From: Hyposmocoma kahamanoa
Lineage: Eukaryota > Arthropoda > Insecta > Lepidoptera > Cosmopterigidae
Direction of reading: 5' to 3'
Assembly (NCBI RefSeq): GCF_003589595.1
Contig: NW_020653993.1
Span: forward strand, 1,797,761 to 1,861,760
Length of the DNA stretch: 64,000 bases
This document shows, in pieces, positions 10,560 to 22,085 of the stretch. Below the pieces are notes generated by a model. It made no database searches and was not told the DNA's origin. It was given only the letters and a program-made list of their open reading frames with translations. Position 1 is the stretch's first letter; every line of letters starts with the position of its first letter. A program made the translations under genes and the position numbers.

Positions 10560-10870
10560 TTTTTCCATGATCCAACGCTACATACGTTGTTCCCGCCCCA
10601 AAGTAAATAACTAAAGCACTTGTATTATGGAAACCGGAACGCGCACATTACTATTTAGCGGCTGAAATAGCCTGGACTATGAATTAAACCCTTTCCTTAG
10701 AGAAAATTATAATGGATGAACTATGATAAATAAAACAAAATAAATTAATATCAGACAACGTCACTATAATTGCTATGATCCCAAAGTAATTACAGCACTT
10801 GTGTTTAATGTGAAATCGGAAACAACGGAAGCACCATAAACACCTAGACCAGAAACAATACATTTAAATC
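10560..10870 (-). repeat. Two SINE family C fragments
   Basis: 10590-10640 and 10780-10850 contain AAGCACTTGT(G)TT and GAAATCGGAAACAA. These are reverse complements of the body of the SINE at 29626-29815 (TTTCCGATTTCCACAACACAAGTGCTT in that copy). Confidence 0.5.
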
Positions 10871-11034
10871 AGGCACAGAACATTAGTCCGAGTATCACCG
10901 AACAAAGGGAGAACTAATCTCAACTCAAAAAAAAAGAAAAATAATTTGTCATGTATTTTGCCAGCGAATGTAAATGGTATTAGAGATTTCCTTTTCATGT
11001 TTGTACATGAAAACTTTAGCGTTGTCCTGTTCAC

Positions 11035-11211
11035 GCCATGTTAGGTGGAATAAAGTTTGAAAGGGGGTTTAGGGGGTACCTTAGTATATTATTAGGTCTT
11101 ATTGAAATTTGAAGAAAATATTCCTGTTCTAAGGGTGGTAAACTGGGGGATGAATCTATGAAACTTGGCAAACAGAAGTAATTCCACGCTCTTTTGAGGT
11201 CGGTTTTTTTT
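11035..11211 (+). repeat. Family D element, 3' part
   Basis: The copy runs from GGGGGTACCTTAGTA through GATGAATC and AACTTGGCAAACAGA to the right terminus TTTTGAGGTCGGTTTTTTT. The left terminus is missing. Confidence 0.6.
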
Positions 11212-11213
11212 AC

Positions 11214-11282
11214 ACATCTCACATTACTGCTTGGCGGCAGAAATAGATAAGGTAGCAATATTTCCCTGGACGAACTATAAAG
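11214..11282 (-). repeat. Family A fragment
   Basis: CACATTACTGCTTGGCGGCAGAAATAG to TTCCCTGGACGAACT is family A body in reverse orientation. It directly abuts the family D copy. Confidence 0.6.
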
Positions 11283-11314
11283 AGTTTTTCTGCTACGGAC
11301 TCGAACTCGGAGTT

Positions 11315-11392
11315 TTAAGATTTAAAACTCCGAGCGGCACTGCAACTGCAATAAACAGGCGTGTCACTTAACACATGGTATCATAATAAAAA
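11315..11392 (+). repeat. Family A 3' end with A-rich tail
   Basis: The copy carries GATTTAAAACTCCGAGCGGCAC, then AACAGGCGTGTC, and ends GGTATCATAATAAAAAA. The middle segment found in fuller copies is deleted. Confidence 0.5.
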
Positions 11393-11477
11393 AGTCAATG
11401 TTCTTTCCAACAAAAAAAAAATCATTAAAATCTGTTCACAAATGCCGAAGTCATCGCGTAATATACATAAAAAAAAA

Positions 11478-11516
11478 ATTCTCGATTGAGAACGTCCTTC
11501 TTTTTTGAAGTCGGCT
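11478..11516 (-). repeat. Family D 5' terminal fragment
   Basis: Reverse strand reads CCGACTTCAAAAAAGAAGG then GTTCTCAATCGAG, the family D left end. Confidence 0.5.
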
Positions 11517-11775
11517 GAAAATCCCATGAAAGGTCGACATTTTTTATAATACCTTAACCAAATTGGCGATGTGCTTAAAAAGGACCAAGATTAATAAATA
11601 AATGAATAGTTGCTATATCTATGTAAATACATTATAATAACACTAGTATGCGAACTTCATACAAACGAAGCAGCGTGTCTTGCCTTCTTACCGTGTACGC
11701 AGACATTCGCATAATATCGCGATCCATTCGCGTTGTATAAGCGCTGCTGGTCGTCACGTCTTTTATTATATTGCC

Positions 11776-11908
11776 TGTACCTGTAATTTCACCAGCACCC
11801 TTCGAAACCGGAATACAGTAATGTTCACATTACGGATTGGCGGCTGGAACAGGTAAGGTGGCAGTGTTCCCTGGACGAACTCTTCCACAAGTAGCTATAC
11901 TGCTTTTA
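11776..11908 (-). repeat. Family A, 5' part
   Basis: CTGTAATTTCACCAGCACCC to CTATACTGCTT is family A body in reverse orientation. The A-tailed end is absent. Confidence 0.65.
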
Positions 11909-11954
11909 AATAGCTTGTTCTGAAGTTTTCTTGTAAAATCTTCAGGTGCCATTC

Positions 11955-12140
11955 AACATATCAGCCGGTAGACATCCACTGCTGAACTTAGGCCTCTCCC
12001 GAAGATTTCCAGACCATCCGAACGGACGCGACGTGCATCCATCAGTTACCCGCCTCCCTTACTAAGTGATGACCTATCTACCTACTATGGGCCGTCCCAC
12101 TGCACGTCTTCCGGTCCGTGATCTCCAATCAACCAAGTAC
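11955..12140 (-). pseudogene. LINE 3' end fragment
   Basis: The reverse strand has AGAGGCCTAAGTTCAGCAGTGGATG and CGGCTGATATG. I recognise this as the ORF2 end and 3' UTR of a common lepidopteran LINE (Jockey/R1-like tail). Upstream lies a degraded C-terminal coding part with a GGACCGGAAGACG block. Confidence 0.55.
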
Positions 12141-12780
12141 CTTTCTGCCCCAACGGCCTATATTCTTACTATAATCTTATTTTGTCAATGTATATATTTA
12201 TTTTCAAGATAGCTCAATATTTTTAAAACTTATTGTGGAATATGTCGTATTTAATATATTAAAATTCAATACGTGGGAAGATTTCAAAGATATGCAAACA
12301 TTCCATCTTTGGTACTGGACATCGGTTTCCGTTCCACGTACTCCTTTTTTCGATTCAATGGAGCTTTTTTGAATTGTTTGCATATTGGGATATTGAAAGC
12401 ACTCAGGAATTGTAGTTTTTAATGCCTGTCCTTCAAGTTCAACCAGTCTTATACAAACATGTTACGTGGATTAAGCTGACTTGACAGTATAAATCGTTAA
12501 CAATTTGAAACATACCCCTACCATCATCTTCTTTCACATTGTTAGTGACCATTAGATAGTACCCTAAGTCTGTTTATATTAAATTAAATTATCTCATTGG
12601 AGTGTCGGTAGAGTTAAGGACTGGATATAGTACGTTTGGTATTCACCTAAGGGTCTTTTCACAGCTGCGCGTACGGTCCGTACGAACTGTCCGCCTGTGA
12701 GCCATCCTAATGCTTCGAATCTGTAGTGCTCTGAATCGAGTATTTAACTTAGTGCGGATGTTCATGGAAGACAGGCGCCT
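12141..12780. other. No clear feature
   Basis: A self-complementary TACGGTCCGTA occurs at about 12671-12681 in a TTCACAGCTGCGCG context, possibly a MITE end. The partner end was not found. Confidence 0.3.
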
Positions 12781-12840
12781 ACAATAAATAGAATAGAATC
12801 ATTTATTTAATTCATCAATGTCATATTAGAATTTAAAATA
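12781..12840 (-). repeat. LINE tail
   Basis: ATAGAATAGAATCATTTATT read in reverse is the AATGATTCTATTCTAT-type tail seen also at 48255-48295. Confidence 0.4.
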
Positions 12841-12874
12841 TAATGTCAAGGGATAATATTATGATCGCAATTAA

Positions 12875-13130
12875 GGGAGCGTTCCCATTCCACGACTATC
12901 TGTCGTGACGTGTCGTGGACGTTCATTTTATCGTTGAACGGCTGTCGTGTCTAGCTGTTCCCACTCCCACTAGATCTCGGCACAGCCGCCTTGTCGTTTG
13001 CACGACAAATTCGTTTGAAGCTGCGGTTTTCAGTCGTCACATTTTTATCGTGGCGATTTATTTATTGTCGGACGACTGTCATTCTAGCTCTTCCGATTTT
13101 CACGACAGTCTGAACGACAGTTAATTGTGT
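12875..13130. repeat. CGTCGTG-rich repeat, possible MITE
   Basis: TGTCGTG/CACGACA motifs recur about ten times in mixed orientation between two TTAA sites (12873 and 13119 areas). Clear terminal inverted repeats were not found, so a transposon call is tentative. Confidence 0.3.
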
Positions 13131-14276
13131 AGTTCTATGTGTGAACAACTTTCATTTAAATGTACAAGTCACGACACTTTAAGCTGCACGACTATCTATC
13201 TATACGTGATTTTGATGAACTGGTAAAAGGTATCAAAATTCGCGATGAAAAATTAGGATACATATAGTACTGTTCTTTTTAATTTTACTATGATAAAATA
13301 CTACCGTTTGCTACTTTGCGTTCCGTACTACGGAACGAAACGAAACAAAATCAGGATGGCGAGACAAAGGAATTAAAGAACGATTCAAAATTCAAGAACG
13401 AGTGACCAGGAACTGAAGAAAAGGCGATAAAAAGGTGGAATGACGATGTAAGGAGGTCACATTTTCACACATTGACCAGATCAGTGATGTTCTCAAACAA
13501 GGATCCGAAGTGACAAGAATAAAAGAAGTCCTATGAAAAGGTTAGTTGATGTACACACACTCAAAACGCACACACTCAACATATGTATGTCAGACTCGAG
13601 TGTTGTGTCAGGATAAAGTAGCATTCTGTCTCTGCCTTCCCCTCCTATTTACGCGTGATCTTATGTATGCATGCATGTATGTTATATAAGCTCAGTGGAG
13701 TCTTAGTGTAATTACAATGACCAGTGGCATTAAGTAAATAAGCAGATTTGGAGCCCTGGTAGCGTCAAACATGCGGCTATTATCCATTAAAAAAATGACA
13801 CAATAAATATGGCCAATACGGGTAGAGATTTCACACGTGTAAGCCTTCTTTGACATGCAGGTCTCATCACGAGGTTCTCAAAAACGAAGTAGGGAAGGAA
13901 CCGTTTCCCCTTTGGGCTTAAACCGCTCTTTACCTCACTCAACGCAAAAACGATCAGCTGTCCGATATACTTTGATCGTTTGGTTCTTTCGCGACTAGCC
14001 GTGGGTGTTTGATGAAAAAGTTGTTTGTATTATAGTATAGATAGATAATATTTATAGTAGAAAAATTATAGAAGTTATATTATATAGAATATTTATAGAA
14101 GATTAAAATGAAAACAGAAGAATTAACATTATAGAAGATTGCGAGAAAGAAGAGAGAAGCATACGAGCGGTGTCCAGGGTAATACCGGCCCACGGAGTCT
14201 AGGGTAAAGCTTGGCCAACTCATCAGTAATTCGGCGTGCAGCACCACATTTTGCAGTTAGACTATAAATATAGTTT
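13131..14276. other. No recognised feature
   Basis: The stretch holds short CACACT and ATGCATGCATG simple repeats near 13552-13680; otherwise nothing was seen. Confidence 0.35.
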
Positions 14277-14284
14277 ACCTATAC

Positions 14285-14571
14285 CATTGACTTACAATTA
14301 TATGGACGTCGGGTCCGCGCTAAAAAGTGTCCGAACTTATAAGCCGTTAAAATCGTATACAGAGCGTCATTCACGCTTTAGTCTTCGTTTGTTCGACTGA
14401 CAGCGAAGCAAGCAAAATTAGACAGTACTGCGATGACATTACAATTTAAATTCAACGTTTTAGCTTTTTCATATTCCTTTACATGTTCACTACGTTTAAA
14501 TAGGTTGACTTGGGACATTTTTTTCGTGGTTTGTGTATTAGACCCGTCGTCAATTTATTTGTAAGTCAATG
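14285..14571 (+). mobile_element. 8-bp-TSD MITE, long form (family M8)
   Basis: 287 bases, with ends CATTGACTTACAATTATATG and its inverted form ATTTGTAAGTCAATG. The exact 8-base duplication ACCTATAC flanks it (14277-14284, 14572-14579). There is no coding capacity. The 8-bp duplication fits hAT- or P-type transposases; the terminal CA would suit P. Confidence 0.85.
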
Positions 14572-14602
14572 ACCTATACTTATAATATTAATGACAGATA
14601 GC

Positions 14603-14836
14603 GGTGCCTTATTTTCTCAAACTCGTATCTTATAAAGAGTGATTATTCAGGAGATTTCAATTTATTTTATATTTCTTAACAAGGGCAATAATTTGGATGC
14701 ATTACTTTAAGAATAGGTAAAAGCTAGTGTGTGTATATGAAGGAAAAATTAGCCTGCAAAGTTAGTCCATACTATCCATTGTTTGCATTTTAGTAAATTT
14801 GTAGTTTAAGATACGAGTTTGAGAAAGTAAGGCGAC
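14603..14836. mobile_element. Second MITE, adjacent
   Basis: 234 bases with inverted ends: TGCCTTATTTTCTCAAACTC at 14605-14624, and GAGTTTGAGAAAGTAAGGCG at the right end (to 14834). The target duplication is uncertain (GATAG occurs near both ends). It lies 24 bases from the M8 duplication. Confidence 0.6.
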
Positions 14837-14944
14837 GATAGACGGATAGATAAACTTCATTCACTACATTTGAAAGTCACATTCAGGGTCAGATTAACCA
14901 AAGTTTTGTCAAAGCAATGAAAGGGCATCAACTCAGCGTTTACC

Positions 14945-15130
14945 TAAGTTCCTATTTCATAATGTTCATTATCATCATCGTCATGAGCCCGTTTATACTT
15001 CCCACTGCTGGGCACCGGTCTCCTCTCAGATAAGTCTGCGCAGATGAAGCAACTTTGATCATCGAATTCCGGCAAATGGCAATCCACAACTTCACTCCCT
15101 CCCGCAGCGTCAATCTTGACCGTGGATTTC
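14945..15130 (-). repeat. LINE 3' end fragment
   Basis: Reverse strand reads GAGACCGGTGCCCAGCAGTGGG then GGGCTCATGACGATGATGAT, a non-LTR 3' end of a type common in Lepidoptera (RTE-like). Confidence 0.55.
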
Positions 15131-15810
15131 GAAAGTTTATTTAAAATTGCGGCAACCGGCAACTAGGCCTTTTTGTTGCTACAACCGGCAGTCGTTAATG
15201 GAAACTTGTAAAAAGTTGCCAGTTGCGTTAACTAAAGTGCTCCATCTGCAGAGCGCCGTAGGCCATGGTCCGTCACGCTGGGGAATTCATACGTTTTCTA
15301 AGGGCTGTGAACCTTTTCGGACGAAGGTTTCAACGCGATATTTTCCGTCGCCGAAAAAAGCTATCACGGCTTAAAGTTAAAAATTTCTAAAATTCTAAAC
15401 TAAATAACCCTGTCACGACAGTCACCAGATACGCACAAATAATAGTAAGTCTTAAAACTGCCAAGCATTACGGGAAGAAAAAGGTAAATATAGTTTGCAT
15501 TTTCCGAACTTTGGGAAAAATACTAATTGAACACTCCAGAAATACCGAAGAAAGTAATTAATACGAATTAGACAGACATTTGTACCGAGAGTAGATTTAG
15601 CCCGTACAAGATTTTGAAATTGTATAACCGTTGAAACATTACTTCGACATTTTATATAAGTTTTGTTTTATTTATTAGCAACACTAACATAATAGTACAC
15701 AACACATTTTTATCTTATCTACATTGTAAACACAACAAATATAAATGTTGACGACAACCTCAAAACAACATAGATAAACTAAATTAAGGTTTTCGAAAAA
15801 TGAACATACA
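15131..15810. other. No recognised feature
   Basis: A 75-codon frame at 15147-15374 shows no domain. The sequence is otherwise AT-rich. Confidence 0.35.
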
Positions 15811-16088
15811 TTTTATTAATGATACCAAGTGAGTGTGTGTGTTAAGCGACACCTGTCCGTAGAAGTTGCAGTGTCAGTCAGAGCTTTAAATCGCAAAGAC
15901 CTGTGGCACACTGCCACTGCGCCTGTCACCCTGAGACATAAGTTGACAAGTCTCATGTGCATGTGCCGTTACCCTTCCAACCGCAACGCGGTAACGCTCC
16001 CAATACTGCTTGGTGGCAGAAACAGGCAAAGTGGTATTATTTTCCGGGACGAACTCTTTCACAAGGAGCTCTATACTGGTGCTAAAAT
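15811..16088 (-). repeat. Family A, near full length
   Basis: The A-tailed end (as TTTTATTAATGATACCAAGT) is at the left. The whole body follows to GAGCTCTATACTG at the right. Confidence 0.7.
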
Positions 16089-16675
16089 AAAGTAAATAAA
16101 CAGATAATTTAAATTAGATTGCAATAACACGCGAGAGGTACTATAGGAACTTAAGTGATAAAAAAAATTATGCACATTTTGATGACACTGTCTTTGATAA
16201 ACACTTTAATACCTAAAATGTGGAATTGTAAAGAATCACGATAAATAAAGACGCTAAAGTTATGGCTACTTAATTTACTTGTCAAAGTGAATGAACTATA
16301 CCTCAAAGACATTCCCATAGACATTTCAAATCCTCACTTGACGGTATTCAAGTATATCCTTCCATCTGTCATCTCACTCGATCGTATGGTCACTCCAAGC
16401 GTGGGAAAGAGACAGTTGTTAAGAATTGGTAGTTTTAGGTCGTGGGTGCTTGTATAGTAATCCGATATCCGTGTGTGACCAAATGGGTGGAAGTAGTGAT
16501 GGAGTAGTAATCGATTATATATATCGATGTTTTTATTATCGATAGTCGGATGACTTTGGGATGAGAAGTAATTAGTAGATTCTGGCGTTCCGCAAACCCA
16601 TATAAGCTCATTGGTGACACATGTAAGAATATACCTATAGATCAGGGTATAATATTATAACTAGATACAATATTT
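16089..16675. other. No recognised feature
   Basis: AT-rich sequence with a small ATATATCGATG patch near 16516; no element was identified. Confidence 0.35.
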
Positions 16676-16996
16676 TAGTAGCTCTGTTAGCTCCTTATAG
16701 AGAGTTCGTCTAGGGAAGTACTGCCACCTTGCCTATTTCTGCCTCCTAACATTAACGTGAGCATTATTGTATTCCGTTTTATGGGGTAAGGGACTCGTGA
16801 AATTACAATCATATTGGACTTGTCAACTTAGTCTCAGGAAGGTAAGGGGCGAACTTGACAGTACCCCGAGATCTTTCTGATTTAAAGCTCTGAGTAGCAC
16901 TGCAACTGTTATGGACAGACCTGTAGCTGATCACAAGGCGCACGACTTTGTTCGTCCTGTCAGTTGGTATGATAAAAAATACGTGAAAAAAAAACT
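16676..16996 (+). repeat. Family A, near full length
   Basis: The copy runs from GTAGCTCTGTTAGCTCC through TTCTGCCTCC to CGTCCTGTCAGTTGGTATG and an A-rich tail. Confidence 0.7.
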
Positions 16997-17054
16997 TTAA
17001 AATTAACAACAGTTGCATACAAATTGCTCATATAAGAAAATATTGTAGGAGAGA

Positions 17055-17095
17055 TATTTATAGATAAGTGTTTCGAAAACACTTATCTATAAATA
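17055..17095. repeat. Perfect 19-bp inverted repeat
   Basis: TATTTATAGATAAGTGTTT (17055-17073) pairs exactly with 17077-17095 around a 3-base loop. Confidence 0.85.
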
Positions 17096-18455
17096 ACAGC
17101 ACTAGCTATCAAAATGAGCGTCTGATCCCGTTAATTCGAAACACGGTTTACAATTGTCAAACGCCGCGATTGTACGACATATGTGTGTACTTTGTAACTT
17201 GATATGTTTTTGTCTCGTTGCTACTTTTAACGTCGATGTTAAAAAGGGTGTATGTACAAAATATTCCTTTTTCAATTTTGTTAAACACACTTTCGAGACG
17301 TTTTAGATTGAATAGAGGGCGATAAACGTAGGCTATTACAGAAACGTATGAGTATTTGTATACCCTGTTTCAAATGAATTGAGAGTAAAGGTAAACATTG
17401 AGTGCATTGACCCGACCATAGTCGGTTTAGTGATGGGCAATTATAGAGTAATTTACTAATCAATTATTGAATGAATCAGATCGATCAATTGAATCTGTTG
17501 GACTAACATCAAGTGAATTCCGCGCATTTGACCGTTGTAAATTGATTGAAGGTGATACATAAAAAAACGTTTCTTTATTTACGATTATTGACATTTATTG
17601 TTTAAAAGTTAGAAGCTATCAGTTAAATACAGAAAATTATGAAAATACTTGATAGTTAACAAGCCGCTAAATCGTTTGTAAGCGGTACAGAAATAAGAGT
17701 TGGTCAAATGACTTCAAGACGTAAGTTTCTGGTGACTCTTGAGGCAATCACTTATTCAAACTATGATTCACTCAATTGAACTTTTTTCCGTACATCCCTA
17801 TGCAACCATAGACATTCTAGACTATGGATTGTCAAATCAATCTCAGTTTTCGGCGAAGATTTTTCAATTATGATTTTATAATGCATAACAAACGAATATT
17901 GTTGGAAAAAGTGGTGAGATATCTAGTGGAAACCTACAAAATACACATAAAAGTGTTACTTATTCCATATAGTGAGTGATTTCTTCAGAATTTTAACCCA
18001 ACTGGTTTGTTTACGTTTACTCTCAATTCTATTGAAACAGACTATAGTATGTAATATGTTAGTAGCTTCACTGGGTTCATAGGGGTTCCATTGCAATTTT
18101 AAACCGATCCCGGGTTCAGATACATACAAACCTCCGCAAATAATAATAATAATATATGAATGTAAAGGGTTTTTCATTAAGGGCGGGTAGATTTTTACAG
18201 GTCATAGCGGTCATGTTGTTGAGGTTGCGTTAGTGAAGTTTGTGTTGATTCTTCAGTCACTAAAGACAAATCATCGTGGCAATCACAGGCGTCGAGCAAC
18301 ACGTGCAAATAATAAAAATATGTTATCAAGATGGGTGTTTGAAATTTGAAATGTGGACCTACAGAAGAATGTTGCACTTATCATGGACTAAGAAAGTCAC
18401 CAATGATGAAGTTTTGTGACTAGTTGGACAGAAGCGTAAACTTTTGCAGACCATC
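17096..18455. other. AT-rich stretch, nothing recognised
   Basis: Short frames of 60-73 codons on the minus strand carry no domain. Confidence 0.4.
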
Positions 18456-18715
18456 AACAATATCTGGGTCGTGAACTTTGGCAAGAGAGAAACGAGTTCC
18501 AACATGGGAAAAGTCGCTGGTAAAAAGAAAGCGGGCCGTAGGAAATATCGTGGGAGAGGATATATATGAGGATAAACATACGAGTGGACTTGGATAGCGC
18601 GTGCCGCCCAACTGTTCAGTCTCGCCAGAAATAAAGGTAAATATGCTGAGCTGACTGGCAACCTTCACTAGTTGAAGAGGCACTATATGAAGAAGAAGAA
18701 GAAGATAAGTGTTGT
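18456..18715 (+). pseudogene. LINE ORF2 C-terminal fragment with GAA tail
   Basis: The frame pattern resembles the end of an RTE-like ORF2: a basic 'HGKSRW'/'GRRKYR' block, then 'AELTGNL'. It is followed by a GAAGAAGAAGAAGAAG tail at 18688-18704. Stops and frameshifts break it. Confidence 0.45.
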
Positions 18716-19113
18716 ATTGTGGGATCGATGCGCGAGCAATAGACTAGAGGCGTGCAATTACGTGCCAGATAACCAACTTGACTGGTCTAAAATTAAGCAA
18801 TGCCCTGTACTATGTATATCAGTGCAACGGAATCCACTTTGGGGCACTTTCCAGAACACCCAAACCGGAAACAATTTAGAAAAGTTCCATTCTCAATTTG
18901 GTCGAATCGAACCAGGAACTTCCTCGTTCAGCGCTCACAATGCTTTGGTCAAACAGGCCACAGAGGTCGGAGTTTAATGGAGTATTAAGGAGTATAATGA
19001 GTTTGACGCTTCGAGTTCATTTATGAAACTATTACAAATTCTAAGTATTTTTATTTCATAGGTAAGCAAATTGTACTTGAATACATTTCACATTTACAAT
19101 ATTTATTTCAAAC
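18716..19113. other. Unrecognised, slightly GC-richer stretch
   Basis: Two overlapping frames (18672-18977 and 18800-18988, +) run through it. No family was recognised. Confidence 0.3.
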
Positions 19114-19260
19114 ATCGTAGATTAAGACTACCTGCAAAAGCTAAACGGGACAATATCGCGGATTCTCATCATCCAAGTACGCAGAAGCTGTATAATAATA
19201 ACCTTTAGTATGCAATTATTGTGAAACACTATAGTTTTAAACCTCGTAAATGACAAATTT
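19114..19260 (+). repeat. Repeat shared with 46205-46350
   Basis: The two sites share CATCGTAGAT-like start, AGACTACCTGCAA, AGC(T/C)AAACGGG, GCAGAAGCT/GCAAAAGCT and CACTATAGTT in the same order and orientation. The family is unidentified. Confidence 0.6.
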
Positions 19261-19343
19261 TGAATATCAACCGGAATCTTATTATAGAATGTTGTGTATT
19301 TGTGACTTTCTGAAGACGAATATTAAGAATACCTAGTTTATTT

Positions 19344-19560
19344 TTAACCGACTTCAAAAAAAAGGAGGAGGTTTTCAATTCGATTGTATTTTATTGTGTT
19401 TCTACTGTCTTCGACATTCGATTGTATAATAGTCCACCTCTACGGGTGGCAAACTAGAGGATGAATCCAGTTTCGCGCACTTTCCGGTAATCGGTTACCG
19501 TTTCAATAAAACTTAGCAAATAGATGTAATTCCACAAATTTCTGAGGTCGGTTTTTTTTT
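19344..19560 (+). mobile_element. Family D element, both ends present
   Basis: The left end AACCGACTTCAAAAAAAAGG and right end TCTGAGGTCGGTTTTTTTTT are inverted with respect to each other. The interior carries GATGAATCCAGTTTCGCGCAC. Its 217-base length suggests an internal deletion relative to the 56474-56845 copy. Confidence 0.65.
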
Positions 19561-20334
19561 ATTATAAAAACAAAACTATTCATTGGACTATTGAACCTTA
19601 AATCTCAAATTCTTTACAATTCAACTTAACCCGCTTTTACATTTAACCACGTCTATTTATCCAAATCCACGTGTGGGCCAAATATGGACTACAGATTAAA
19701 GCGGCGTGTGTGAAAGCCGATATATTTCATTATTGTACCACTATAACCGGGTATCGAATGTTGAACCTTCTTTCGACCATTCATAAAGATATATTGTTCA
19801 ACCATTGAGTATTTTCTTTTCGTTGTAAGAAGGTCATGTCATAGTTAAAATTGGTGATAAACAGAGTTACTTTATAATATTACCGTTCTTTTAAATTCAA
19901 GAATTAATTTATCGTATTTAGTTCTACTCGTACATTTAAGACGTGTAACTAGCGACTACTTTGCCATTGTAATGTATTAAGGTAGACGAACCATCAGTAT
20001 GTATTAATTAACACTTGGAATTATAGGTACCATATACGGCGCATATTGTTTTCCATCCTTTCCATCGTTATCTTACCCCGTGGTACCACTTCATCCCGTA
20101 TCATAATTAATGGTGTTCACGTCAAACGCACTACACGATACATTGTCAGTTTACATGCCACAGTATGATAGCGATCTCTGTGGTGATGAATTTTTTCCCA
20201 AATATTCGATTTTATGAATAGCATTGAAATTCACTTGTGATATTGTTTATTTTTGTATGATATCACGTGACGAGACGAAAAAATCATGCGCCTGGTGGTA
20301 AGCGACATGCATACTCATATAAGAAAATGTATGG
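19561..20334. other. No recognised feature
   Basis: AT-rich sequence without recognised repeats. Confidence 0.35.
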
Positions 20335-20342
20335 GTACTACC

Positions 20343-20627
20343 CATTGACTTACAATTATATGGACGTCGGGTCCGCGCTAAAAAGTATCCGAACTTATAG
20401 GGCGTTAAAATCGTATACAGAGCGTCATTCACGCTTTAGTCTTCGTTTGTTCGACTGACAGCGAAGCAAGCAAAATTAGGCAGTACTGCGATGACATTAC
20501 AATTTAAATTCAACGTTTTAGCTTTTTTATATTCCTTTACATGTCGCTACGTTTAAATAGGTTGACTTGGGACTTTTTTCCGTAGTTTTTGTATTAGACC
20601 CGTCGTCCATTTATTTGTAAGTCAATG
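20343..20627 (+). mobile_element. 8-bp-TSD MITE, long form (M8)
   Basis: 285 bases with M8 ends; the exact duplication GTACTACC lies at 20335-20342 and 20628-20635. It is inserted just upstream of the LINE fragment. Confidence 0.85.
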
Positions 20628-20659
20628 GTACTACCCATTTTTATACCATACGAAATTCC

Positions 20660-21021
20660 TCGTTGGCGCCTTGAGGTTCAATTCTTTACAAGTAAGACGC
20701 AATTACGGTCTACTGACTTTTGCTAATGGCATCTTGCGAGGAGATTCAAAATGCCCAGAATGGGTGGCGCAACTGGTGCTCCTGTTCGTCCTCCCGCTAA
20801 ATAATATTAATTTACGGCCACGCGTTCATCATCTGCTGGCAGTACCGGCAGTGCGCACTGTGTCTCATAGTAAATCACCGCTTCTTCGCGCTCTGCACTG
20901 CCTTAATCTTGGATCTGCAACAGACTGTGATGTTTTTGCAAGTGGTTGGGTGGCTGTGTGTGATGAATGTTTGAGGTTTTGTGACAGGATGGATGAACGT
21001 CTGTTTTATGTGAATTATTAA
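20660..21021 (+). pseudogene. LINE ORF2 C-terminal region
   Basis: An open frame (116 codons from an ATG at 20671) resembles the cysteine-poor end of a non-LTR ORF2. It contains 'NGILRGDSKCPEWVAQL', then 'RPRVHHLLAVPAVRT', 'SKSPLLRALHCLN' and 'DCDVFA'. This layout (CPE, P-rich loop, RT, SP, N, D-F) recurs at the C-terminus of insect LINE proteins encoded after the reverse transcriptase. The catalytic domain itself is absent, so the copy is 5'-truncated. A short AATAAA-containing 3' segment follows (21090). It is less certain than the other LINE fragments; an unknown gene exon is possible. Confidence 0.5.
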
Positions 21022-21104
21022 TACAAATTGTTTATTTATGAATTTCACAGTGCCTTAGTATTTTGCTGCAATGCTGTGTAATTTTATGCCAAAAATAAAT
21101 AACA

Positions 21105-21265
21105 GAGTGACTGCATGTTTGTAGTCACTGCGTGACGTCCCAATCAACTTCATGCAGCCGAAACCTTGATAACAACTTCACACATTGACTACATGAAGTC
21201 GATCTCGATTGCATGACGTCGGTTTCAACTTCATGAAGTTGATTACGACTTCACACGCATTAACT
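21105..21265. repeat. Degenerate ACTTCATGAAGT-rich tract
   Basis: Units such as CAACTTCATG, ACTACATGAAGTCGAT, ATTGCATGACGTCG and AACTTCATGAAGTTGATT recur at 15-35 base intervals in both orientations. Confidence 0.5.
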
Positions 21266-21287
21266 ACCTACAACCATACAGTTAATC

Positions 21288-21405
21288 AGTTAGCAGCCTA
21301 ACAGTTGTAGTGCCATTCAGAGTTAAAATCGCAAAGATCTGATTAGCAATTTCACTGCGCCTGTCACCCTGAGACGTAAAGTTGACAAATTCCTGTACGA
21401 AAACA
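21288..21405 (-). repeat. Family A fragment
   Basis: AACAGTTGTAGTGCCATTCAGAG to GTTGACAAATTCC is the tail-proximal half of family A in reverse orientation. Confidence 0.6.
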
Positions 21406-21936
21406 TCGCTATGAAACCTGCCTGACGTAAAATTATTCATAAAGCTCTGCGAGGAGGTCAGCGAGGTGGGCTGGTTCTCGGTCGAGGAGACGCCTGCCCA
21501 GGAAAGGAAATTCAGAAGCAATAGTGTCAATTTAGTTCTTCTTCTCTCCGAATACCTAGTTCAAATTTTTTAACCCAACAGCATTATCATCTTTGTCATA
21601 TTTATTGTTCAAAAGGGACACAAATATGTGAAGTCTAAGGAACTGCCGTCTCAGCTTACCGTCCTTGAAACAAGTATGTAACTTGAAAAGATTAAAGCCG
21701 TGCCTATTTCAGTACAGAGGCTTTGAATTACTCATCACAAAGGGCTTACGGTCTTACGCACAGACAGACGGTGCTGCTGTATTTGATATTGAGAAATACG
21801 TGACAGGCTTTGGGATTTCGTTAGCGGGGATGAGTTAAATATGTCAACAACAACAGGAAACTACTTTTTCTAGTGAAGTTTTGAAGAGGAAGTAACTGTT
21901 GGATGAAACATTTTTTTATATCGTATTTTTTCACGA
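21406..21936. other. No recognised feature
   Basis: Nothing with family resemblance was seen. Confidence 0.35.
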
Positions 21937-22085
21937 TCATGGCTTACTGAAGACGAGACGGTGAATTCAACAGTGATCATGGGATCCGTATAAGTTTTAA
22001 AAAACATATGTACGCGATTTTGGATCCAAAAATCTAGTATAATGTCCAATGAGCAGCAATCGCGAAAACCTGAAAAGTCGATTCA
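21937..22085 (+). repeat. Diverged palindromic element F
   Basis: The copy contains GATCATGGGATCCGTA, GTACGCGATTTTGGATCC and the family 3' end GCAATCGCGAAAACCTGAAAAGTCGAT. The left arm is strongly diverged. Confidence 0.5.

Noticed and set aside
12875..13130. piggyBac-like MITE between two TTAA sites
   Set aside because: The sequences next to the TTAA sites are not inverted repeats of each other, so it is listed only as a repeat-rich tract.
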